From contig CACXGE010000033.1 of assembly GCA_902767135.1 (NCBI GenBank), positions 1 through 32,467 on the forward strand: a stretch of DNA of 32,467 nucleotides. The letters are read 5' to 3'. Made by a program: the position numbers and the translations under genes. Source of the stretch: an uncultured Lachnospiraceae bacterium (GTDB lineage Bacteria > Bacillota > Clostridia > Lachnospirales > Lachnospiraceae). The notes under the pieces are model-generated. The model did no database searches, had not been told where the DNA came from, and saw nothing but the letters and a program-made list of their open reading frames with translations. Positions 26,010 to 32,467 of this stretch are shown here, one piece after another (the stretch's first letter is position 1; every line of letters begins with the position of its first letter).

Positions 26010-26028
26010 ACTAACACTTCCTTTCCTT

Positions 26029-28224
26029 TTATATTACTCTCTGAAATATAGAGACACTTAACGGAGCCAACTTCAGTCTCAGAGAGTATTCTCTCTCATC
26101 ACAGCTATCCTTTCTTGCAACCTTTGTATGTTTGTTTCCAATGCCACTTCCCCCAAAGCGTTCTTCTTCGCTCTGAAATATCTCTTTATATTCTCCGGCA
26201 AAAGGCACACCCACCTTGTAATTTTCTCTGCAAACCGGCGTGAAATTGCACAATATAAGCAAGGTATCCTCCGGATTTTTTCCTTTTCTTAAAAATACGG
26301 CTAAGGTATCATTTGCAGAGGTATTGTTTATCCATTCCAGAGTTTCCTCTGTCTCCTCAGTTTCATATAGCGCCGGAAAATTCTGGTAGATATCATTTAA
26401 TACTCCAATCATCTCCACCAATCCCTGTGTCTTCTTTCGACGCATTAGACTCCATTCTAATTCTTCCCCTTCACTCCACTCTTTTTCGCCTGCCAGTTCA
26501 TTTCCCATAAACAAAAGCTTTTTCCCTGGATGAACTATCTGAAAGGCGTAAAGCTGGCGTAAATGAGCATATTTATCCGGTGCCTGTGCCGGCATTTTCT
26601 GCAACATGGTTCCCTTCTCATGTACCACCTCATCATGAGAAAATGGCAGGATATAATGTTCCATATTGTAATAACACATAGCATTTAAAAATTCATTGTA
26701 AAGTCCTTTTCGAAACAAAGGATCGCATCCAAAAAATTCAAAGCTTTTATTCATAAATTCAAAATTCCAGCGATAGTCAAATCCAAGTCCTTCCTCCTCT
26801 AACGGTTTGGTGATGTTTCCAAACAAAGTGGATTCTTCCGCAATCATAATTACATTTGGATTTCTTTTCTTCATAATAGAATTCAAATGCTTGATAAATT
26901 CAATTCCCTCTAAATTTTCATTTCCCCCATACATATTGGGAGTCCATTCTCCTTCCTTTCTATCGTAATCCAGATATAACATAGAAGATACTGCATCCAC
27001 ACGCAACCCATCTACATGAAATTCTTCCACCCAATAAAGTCCATTCGCAATCAAAAAATTGCTTACTTCATTTCTGCCATAATCAAAAGCATAAGTACCC
27101 CAACGTTTGTGTTCTCTCTTATCAGGTTGTTCCGGCTCATATAACGGATATCCATTAAACATAGGAAGCCCGTCTGAATTCTTTGGAAAATGTGCCGGAA
27201 CCCAATCTAAAATCACGCCAATTCCCGCCAGATGTAATGCCTCCACAAAATATTTAAAGTCCTTGGCATCTCCATATCGACTGGTAGGCGCATAATATCC
27301 TGTGGTTTCATATCCCCAGGATTCATCCAGCAAATGTTCCATTACTGGCATAATCTCCACATGAGTCATATTCAGTTTCTTTACCTGTTCTATGACAAGT
27401 GGTGCCAATTCCCGGTAATTATAAAAACTTTTCTTCGTTTTTCTTTTAAAAGAACCTAAATGCAACTCATAAATAGAAAGTGGATTGGTATGTATATCTT
27501 TATTTTTTCTTTCCTGCATCCATTTCTCATCTTTCCAGGGATAATCCATTGCTGTTCCTATGACAGAACAGGAATCCGGACGCACCTGAAATTTGCTGGC
27601 ATAGGGATCGGTCTTTAAAACAATAATTCCCCCCCGTAGTTTAATTTCAAATTTATATAGCTGTCCTTCCCTCGCCTGTGGGAGAAACAGTTGGAAAACG
27701 TCACTTTCTCCCACTCGCTGCATCTGATGGTATCTTCCATCCCATTGGTTAAATTCACCTACCACACTGACACGTACCGCTTGGGGAACCCAGATGGAAA
27801 AGTATACCCCTTCTGTTCCATTGATTTTCATTGGATGAGCGCCCAATAATCTATACACCTCATAGTGAATTCCTCTGGAAAACTTCATCAGATCCTCATT
27901 TTCAAACACCCCTTCAAAACAATACGGATCCACCATTTCCGTTACCGTTTTTTCTTCCTCCACCAAGAGGGTGTAATCCGTTTTCTTTTTTCCCGGAAGA
28001 TATACCGAAAAAAAACCTTTTTCATCCACCATTTCCATGGGATATATTTTTTTATCCCCTTTTAATTTCACCTTAATTCCTGTTGCTTTTGGTCTAAATG
28101 CCTGAATGAGTATCCCCTTTTTCAATTGGAAAATTCCTAAAACATCTTGAGGTTTATCTGCCTCCGAATAGACTACTGTCTCAATGGCAGGCCAGTCCAT
28201 TAAATCGTAGAGTTTATCTGTCAT
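26029..28224 (-). CDS. glgB: 1,4-alpha-glucan branching enzyme
   Basis: 731 residues, usual length. It adds alpha-1,6 branches to glycogen. An N-terminal beta domain and a CBM48 domain (around YFSIWVPQAVRVSVVGEFNQ) precede the GH13 barrel. The GH13 regions are DWVPAHF, GLRVDAVSSM with the nucleophile Asp (about residue 406), MIAEEST with the acid Glu (about 461), and FSHDEVVH with the transition-state Asp (about 530). The SD GGGAGGG lies upstream of the ATG. No other glycogen gene is adjacent, so this glgB stands alone with mscS. Confidence 0.97.
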   Translation of the reverse strand: MTDKLYDLMDWPAIETVVYSEADKPQDVLGIFQLKKGILIQAFRPKATGIKVKLKGDKKIYPMEMVDEKGFFSVYLPGKKKTDYTLLVEEEKTVTEMVDPYCFEGVFENEDLMKFSRGIHYEVYRLLGAHPMKINGTEGVYFSIWVPQAVRVSVVGEFNQWDGRYHQMQRVGESDVFQLFLPQAREGQLYKFEIKLRGGIIVLKTDPYASKFQVRPDSCSVIGTAMDYPWKDEKWMQERKNKDIHTNPLSIYELHLGSFKRKTKKSFYNYRELAPLVIEQVKKLNMTHVEIMPVMEHLLDESWGYETTGYYAPTSRYGDAKDFKYFVEALHLAGIGVILDWVPAHFPKNSDGLPMFNGYPLYEPEQPDKREHKRWGTYAFDYGRNEVSNFLIANGLYWVEEFHVDGLRVDAVSSMLYLDYDRKEGEWTPNMYGGNENLEGIEFIKHLNSIMKKRNPNVIMIAEESTLFGNITKPLEEEGLGFDYRWNFEFMNKSFEFFGCDPLFRKGLYNEFLNAMCYYNMEHYILPFSHDEVVHEKGTMLQKMPAQAPDKYAHLRQLYAFQIVHPGKKLLFMGNELAGEKEWSEGEELEWSLMRRKKTQGLVEMIGVLNDIYQNFPALYETEETEETLEWINNTSANDTLAVFLRKGKNPEDTLLILCNFTPVCRENYKVGVPFAGEYKEIFQSEEERFGGSGIGNKHTKVARKDSCDEREYSLRLKLAPLSVSIFQRVI

Positions 28225-28255
28225 ATCATTCCCTCCCTTTTCGCATTTATTTTTT

Positions 28256-28284
28256 ATTATACACGAAAACCCCGTCTTTTACAA
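28256..28284 (-). promoter_or_regulatory. Promoter of glgB-mscS
   Basis: On the minus strand TTGTAA, a 17-nt spacer and a consensus TATAAT, about 32 nt before the glgB ATG. It lies just downstream of the tandem palindromic repeats. Confidence 0.7.
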
Positions 28285-28319
28285 TTCTTTTCCCGACTAT
28301 TACAAAATGCACGATTTTT

Positions 28320-28440
28320 GTTAAATGCACATTTTGCACGGTCAGCGCAGTAAATGCGTAGACCTGCCTGAACTGTTACGTTAAATTCACATTTTCACAC
28401 GGTCAGCGCAGTGAATGCGCAGACCTGCCTGAACTGTTAC
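28320..28440 (+). repeat. Tandem palindromic repeat, copies C1 and C2
   Basis: Two direct repeats of 60 nt (28320-28379) and 61 nt (28380-28440), differing at only a few bases. Each contains the family hairpin: C1 at 28338-28366 (loop CAGTAAATG) and C2 at 28399-28427 (loop CAGTGAATG), with arms GTCAGCG and CGTAGAC or CGCAGAC. The stretch AATGTCCCATTTTTG just after (28441-28455) resembles one side of hairpin 2 of copy B. With the promoter, this fills the 236-nt gap before glgB. Confidence 0.8.
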
Positions 28441-28460
28441 AATGTCCCATTTTTGCTATA

Positions 28461-28901
28461 TCAACTGGAATAGTTCTCCAAAAATTCAAAGACACTCTCT
28501 AAATTTTCAAATACAATCCCTTGTTGCAATTCCTTCTGTAAATCATCTGGCAAGTCGCTTTTGCAGATGTCTGTCTGTGTGAAGATTCTTGCCGTAGCAT
28601 CATAAAAAATTGTAATATAGCCGGAAGTCTCTTCCTTAGCAATATATCTTTGATTCGCAGTTATATAGCTTCCTGCCGCTTCATTATATGTTTCTTCTTT
28701 CTCAACAGCGGCTGTCACATAAGCATCATTATTTACTTTCGCCACCTCACTGACAGGCGCAACAGAAACTGTCTTTGTCTCCTGGGATATCTGTATCTGG
28801 TTTTCATCAAACTCTTCGCTGTTTTGGGATTCAAAACACGCAAAGAATACAATTACAACAAAGGCAATAAAAAATAGGCCAATTCCAAAGGTTTGTTTCA
28901 T
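28461..28901 (-). CDS. Exported or membrane-anchored protein resembling BofC C-terminal domain
   Basis: 146 residues. A single N-terminal hydrophobic segment (FGIGLFFIAFVVIVFFACF) ends in a cysteine but lacks a clear lipobox, so it acts as an anchor or signal peptide. A disordered acidic stretch follows. The last 55 residues (GYITIFYDATARIFTQTDI through LESVFEFLENYSS) look like the C-terminal domain of BofC, a forespore protein that controls the sigma-K checkpoint in Bacillus, and related clostridial proteins. The similarity is recalled, not computed. SD GGAG precedes the ATG. Position after a SpoVB-like gene fits a sporulation or envelope role. Confidence 0.6.
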   Translation of the reverse strand: MKQTFGIGLFFIAFVVIVFFACFESQNSEEFDENQIQISQETKTVSVAPVSEVAKVNNDAYVTAAVEKEETYNEAAGSYITANQRYIAKEETSGYITIFYDATARIFTQTDICKSDLPDDLQKELQQGIVFENLESVFEFLENYSS

Positions 28902-29000
28902 GAAAGTTCTCCTCTCTACTGTTTCATCACAGCAAACATTTCCTTATAAGTATTGACCTATTTTTTTATTTTATACTCCCCGTATTTTCACTGCCATCTG

Positions 29001-30647
29001 CTACATCAGATGTAATTTTCTAGCAATACCAAGTAGCATTCCTCCTTTTGGAAGTGCCAGCAGTTCTTCTTCTGTAAATCCCTTTAACACCAACATCATC
29101 ACACCATATACGATTACAGCCACAATGAAAGCAATTAGTATTGACACTGTATTGTTTTTTGTCACAGCCATAAGTCCCGCATATATCCCATAGGATGCTA
29201 CCCCCATAACCAAAGAGGCAAGTGTTGGGATGAAAAAAGTTTTTTTCACCTCATGACGATATCCCGTAGCTTTTTTCACAGCAATGTTGTTTAGAATACA
29301 CATGATGCCGGAAAATACAACATTTCCAATAACTACACTATAGATTTTCATATCCGTAATGGCTGTTAAAAAGTACACAACACCAATATGAATGACCAGT
29401 GCAATAAAGGCATTGATTACAGGGATGCTCATCTTATTTAATCCCTGTAATATTCCATTGGATAATGTAGATAAAGAATAAAATACTACCGCAATGGAGC
29501 CCACCATTAATAGATTGGCTGGCAGTTTTCTATTATCGTCAAATAAAAGCTGCAAAATTGGAGAGCCAAGCACCGTCAATCCCACAAAACAAGGAATAGA
29601 AATAACCATAATAAATCTGTTGGAAATATTGATTTTCTGCCGAACCATTTTTACATCTGCCCTTGCTACCGCTGCTGTAATACTGGGCATGGTAGACGCT
29701 GCCATGGCACTGGCAATAGAAACCGGAACATTTACTAACAAACGATATTTTCCTGTAAACACTCCAAATAATTCGGTGTAATCTGTATATCCCCGTTCAC
29801 TCATTATGTTGCTAAAAATAGTCTGATCAATAAACACACTGCAATTATATACAGCTGTACTCATAATAATAGGGACAATCGTTGCAAAAAGCACTCTGTA
29901 GACCTGAACATAACTCTCATCACGGCTGCGAACATCCCTCTTCAGTTTCTTATCCAGAACTATTTTGTACATCAGGAACACTGCGAGCAGGAATAGTAAT
30001 CCTATCACCCCACTGGTTAACGTTCCCAAAGTACTCCCGGCAGCTCCATATGCCGCTGCGTACTTCTCCTCCTGCAGCACCTTTCCTACCTTTGTCCCAT
30101 AGGCAAATAAATAAGCTGCTGCCACAATGCTGACTATGGCATTGACTATGGCCTCCAGTATCTGGGAAATAGCGGTAGGGATCATGGTTCCTAAGCCCTG
30201 ACAGTAACCTCTCAGAACTCCCATAACTGCCACCACAAAAATAGTTGGTGCCAAAACCCGAAGACACAGTGCAATCATCCCATCCTTCATAATCACAACA
30301 GAAATAAAATCTGCCATAAGGAAAGTAATCGAAGACGCAAGCAAACCAACTACAATTGCAAAAATCAATCCCGCTTTGAATATTTTGTATGCATCTTTGT
30401 GCTGTCCTCTATTGGCCCTTGCTGATACAAGCTTAGAAATCGCTGCTGGAAGAGAATACGAAGAAATAATCAAAACCATATTGTACACCTCAAAGGCGTA
30501 ACCATATAAACCGTTTCCGTAATCTCCGATGATTCGTGTAACCGGAACCCGGTAGACCAATCCAATGATACGAGCAATAATAGATGCCATGGCCAGAATA
30601 CTCCCCTGAATTACAAAACCCGTATTACTCTCTTGTTTCTTACCCAT
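29001..30647 (-). CDS. SpoVB/MurJ-like polysaccharide flippase (MVF/MATE superfamily)
   Basis: 548 residues with about 14 membrane segments. The start GFVIQGSILAMASIIARIIGLVYRVPVTRIIGDYGNGLYGYAFEVY is typical of stage V sporulation protein B and YtgP/MurJ-like oligosaccharide flippases, as is RGYCQGLGTMIPTAISQILEAIVN. These export lipid-linked glycans, for cortex synthesis in SpoVB or lipid II in YtgP. Sequence alone does not separate the roles, and Clostridia often carry several paralogues. GGAAAGG lies before the ATG. It follows ybeY by 22 nt, so it may be read from the same transcript. Confidence 0.88.
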   Translation of the reverse strand: MGKKQESNTGFVIQGSILAMASIIARIIGLVYRVPVTRIIGDYGNGLYGYAFEVYNMVLIISSYSLPAAISKLVSARANRGQHKDAYKIFKAGLIFAIVVGLLASSITFLMADFISVVIMKDGMIALCLRVLAPTIFVVAVMGVLRGYCQGLGTMIPTAISQILEAIVNAIVSIVAAAYLFAYGTKVGKVLQEEKYAAAYGAAGSTLGTLTSGVIGLLFLLAVFLMYKIVLDKKLKRDVRSRDESYVQVYRVLFATIVPIIMSTAVYNCSVFIDQTIFSNIMSERGYTDYTELFGVFTGKYRLLVNVPVSIASAMAASTMPSITAAVARADVKMVRQKINISNRFIMVISIPCFVGLTVLGSPILQLLFDDNRKLPANLLMVGSIAVVFYSLSTLSNGILQGLNKMSIPVINAFIALVIHIGVVYFLTAITDMKIYSVVIGNVVFSGIMCILNNIAVKKATGYRHEVKKTFFIPTLASLVMGVASYGIYAGLMAVTKNNTVSILIAFIVAVIVYGVMMLVLKGFTEEELLALPKGGMLLGIARKLHLM

Positions 30648-30669
30648 AGTTTTTCCTTTCCATCTTTCA

Positions 30670-31167
30670 TTATCTTGTAATGTCTAATTGTTTTAGAATT
30701 TCTTCCTGTTTCTGAAACATTACCACTTCCTCTTCCTTTACCATATGGTCATAACCCATCAAATGCAACATACTGTGGGCAATAAGAAAAGCATACTCTC
30801 TTGTATAAGAATGTCCATAGTTTTCCGCCTGTTCCTTTACTTTGTCAAGAGAGATAATAATGTCCCCCAGCATCAATTCTCCCGTTTCGGGATGGAAACA
30901 TTCCGGCTGTTCTTGTTCTAACAGACTAAAATCCCCCGGTTTCTCATATTCTGCCATAGGAAAGGACAAAACATCCGTAGGCCTGTCTATTTCCCTACAT
31001 TCCATATTGATTCTATGTATTTCCTGATTATCAACAAGAATGATATTCACTTCACACTCATAGGGACATTCCTGGTAATCCAAAGCCCCATTTATAACTT
31101 TTTGGGCAATTTTTTCATAGGATATTCCCAATTCCAGTTGATATTCTTCTTCTAAATTTATTGTCAT
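30670..31167 (-). CDS. ybeY: Endoribonuclease YbeY
   Basis: About 165 residues. Zinc-dependent RNase needed for maturation of the 3' end of 16S rRNA and for ribosome quality control. The metal site is visible as H-x3-H-x5-H in LIAHSMLHLMGYDH; the usual glycine after the first His is a serine here. The early segment MECREIDRPTDVLSFP is also conserved. The frame extends to 31191, but AGGAGG lies 4 nt before the ATG at 31167, which overlaps the stop of the upstream gene as ATGA. The upstream PgpH-like protein and ybeY are thus translationally coupled. Confidence 0.96.
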   Translation of the reverse strand: MTINLEEEYQLELGISYEKIAQKVINGALDYQECPYECEVNIILVDNQEIHRINMECREIDRPTDVLSFPMAEYEKPGDFSLLEQEQPECFHPETGELMLGDIIISLDKVKEQAENYGHSYTREYAFLIAHSMLHLMGYDHMVKEEEVVMFQKQEEILKQLDITR

Positions 31168-32345
31168 ATTTCCTCCTGAAAACTTCCACACAACTGTTCA
31201 ATAATATAATCTTTTGTTATCATATATTCTCCGATTGTCATCTCCGATGTATCAAGAAGCCCCTTTGTTACCTTCTGGCGAATCAGTGCTTCGAAATACC
31301 CTGGCTCTGCTTTTTTATCCTTATATTTTGATTCCTTTGCCAGACAAAGAGTCTCTGTCATCAATGCAATGGTTGCCTCCTTTGATAAAAAATCTTCTCT
31401 CTCCGGTGACATGGCCACCACATTGTCTACCAGCGCCTGGGGGAACTTTCTCCAATATGCATTTTCAACAAATGGGTCTACATAGCTCTTTCCCAGCGTC
31501 CTTGCGTAATTATAGTAAAAGCAGGTTGCCACAGTCAAAACTTCATCTGCTGCAATTTTTTTTGCTGCCTGACGGGCAATTTCTGAAGTGTACTTTCCAT
31601 GTTCATACACCTTGCCCTTATTTGTTTTCAGAGACAACATGATTTCGTATTTCGGAGATATCATCTTCCTTAGCGATTTTGTTTGTTTATTTCTGCTTTT
31701 CATAATATATGGCACCATAATTGCTACCACTGCCACATTGACGGTAGCTCCCAATATTAACCGAATCAATATTGATAAGGAAAATCTCTGTGTAGAGAAA
31801 AAAACACAGACACTGGTGGATAACAATTGGGTCATGAATAAGACAATCAGCCCATTGAAACACTGTTTCCTATTTTTAAAGCAGTCACTCATATATATTG
31901 CAACCATTCCTGGAATGAAATAAAACAACAATAACTGCTCAGAAATACCGCCATACAAAAAAGCTAGAAGCAAAAACATTGCCTGTCCCACAACTGCCGG
32001 TCCTATTCCTATGGAAATGCTGAAAATCACTGGCAAAAATAAAAAGGTATCCAAATAATCTGGTACATATACACTCAGAACTGCACACACTAATCCCAAC
32101 TGAAAAAATAGAATTATTTCCCAAATCGGATAATTTCTATAGCTGTTTTTTTTCGCATTATTTATCACATCCGCTACATAAGAAATGAAAAATGCCCCCA
32201 CCAGCACTGCTGCCAGGATGGCAATGGCAAACATTTTCTGTACATTCATATGCCATACACCCTTAGACAATACCATAGAGAAAATCACTGTTTCAAATAA
32301 CAGTGGGATAAATATAAAATAACTTTTTTTCCTTTGTTCCATCAT
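31164..32345 (-). CDS. Degenerate PgpH-like (7TM-HD) membrane protein
   Basis: 393 residues: about eight hydrophobic segments to residue 215, then a cytoplasmic domain. The domain lines up with the HD domain of PgpH c-di-AMP phosphodiesterases. KVYEHGKYTSEIARQAAKKI matches the YxHSxxVANLAExAAxxI helix, GKSYVDPFVENA matches the stretch after HDIGK, and the end LLDTSEMTIGEYMITKDYII then LCGSF matches the family tail. The HD pair is replaced (CFYYNYARTLGK), the HHGT motif is missing and the late Asp is lost, so catalysis is unlikely. The large extracellular domain before the membrane segments is also absent. The gene holds the place of pgpH before ybeY. Confidence 0.7.
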   Translation of the reverse strand: MMEQRKKSYFIFIPLLFETVIFSMVLSKGVWHMNVQKMFAIAILAAVLVGAFFISYVADVINNAKKNSYRNYPIWEIILFFQLGLVCAVLSVYVPDYLDTFLFLPVIFSISIGIGPAVVGQAMFLLLAFLYGGISEQLLLFYFIPGMVAIYMSDCFKNRKQCFNGLIVLFMTQLLSTSVCVFFSTQRFSLSILIRLILGATVNVAVVAIMVPYIMKSRNKQTKSLRKMISPKYEIMLSLKTNKGKVYEHGKYTSEIARQAAKKIAADEVLTVATCFYYNYARTLGKSYVDPFVENAYWRKFPQALVDNVVAMSPEREDFLSKEATIALMTETLCLAKESKYKDKKAEPGYFEALIRQKVTKGLLDTSEMTIGEYMITKDYIIEQLCGSFQEEI

Positions 32346-32406
32346 TTAGAAATACCTCTGTTTCTTGTTTTGGTCTGCTGTTTTCTATGTATTCACTCTC
32401 TTCAAT

Positions 32407-32435
32407 CAGAACCTTACATTTACTGTAAGGTTCGT
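32407..32435 (+). repeat. Palindromic motif, copy D
   Basis: Minus strand: ACG, arm AACCTTA, loop CAGTAAATG, arm TAAGGTT, CTG, a perfect 7-bp stem. It shares loop and flanks with copies A to C, while the arms are entirely different. It lies before the PgpH-like gene. Two minus-strand frames are open from the window edge through this place, so it could also overlap the end of an upstream gene; no product was recognised. Confidence 0.6.
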
Positions 32436-32467
32436 ACCTGCGCCAAATCTCTGATTTGTGTGCATCA

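Noticed and set aside
28320..28440. CRISPR array candidate, because of two palindromic direct repeats.
   Set aside because: Only two units, with the similarity extending through the supposed spacers, no cas genes, and the same palindrome elsewhere as single copies.
28944..28980. A plus-strand TTGACC with a TATACT that looked like a promoter.
   Set aside because: The spacer is only about 13 nt and there is no plus-strand gene downstream.

Overview
The window comes from a low-GC Gram-positive anaerobe, most likely a Lachnospiraceae (class Clostridia). The evidence is a SpoVB-type flippase, a BofC-like protein, a T-box leader on leuA, a MutL with its own endonuclease motif and no MutH, and the gene orders mreB-mreC-mreD-pbp2-minC and PgpH-like-ybeY. 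The genus cannot be fixed from the sequence. Every convincing gene lies on the minus strand, so transcription runs from high to low coordinates. I see no tRNA, rRNA, phage, insertion sequence or CRISPR array.

In transcription order: (1) 32345-28461 holds a catalytically degenerate PgpH-like membrane protein overlapping ybeY, then a SpoVB-like lipid flippase and a small BofC-like exported protein. (2) 28224-25110 holds glgB and an MscS channel behind a good promoter. (3) 24901-23362 holds the ATPase and permease of a NitT/TauT-type ABC importer with no binding protein nearby; its leader can form two exclusive hairpins, one of which buries the ribosome binding site. (4) 23188-20607 holds miaB and mutY. 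(5) 20459-17486 holds an O-antigen-ligase-like membrane protein and a secreted Big2-like protein. (6) 17480-15414 holds a leucine T-box and leuA. (7) 15177-13489 holds a SulP anion transporter with a complementary anti-SD sequence in its leader. (8) 13393-6350 holds mutS, mutL, miaA and a YnbB-type PLP enzyme. (9) 6131-1 holds radC, mreB, mreC, mreD, pbp2 (elongation machinery) and the first 23 codons of minC.

Much of the window is housekeeping: DNA repair (mutS, mutL, mutY, radC), tRNA and rRNA maturation (miaA, miaB, ybeY), and envelope growth and division (mre genes, pbp2, minC, flippase).

The least expected signal is between genes. A 29-nt palindromic motif, ACG-N7-CAGTAAATG-N7-CTG, occurs five times at four sites and in both orientations. 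The flanks and loop are conserved while the two N7 arms change together and stay complementary. At two sites it belongs to a larger element of about 120 nt with three hairpins, one of which carries the stop codon of mutY. Several start codons were moved from the longest open frame to positions with a proper Shine-Dalgarno sequence; each case is explained in its entry.
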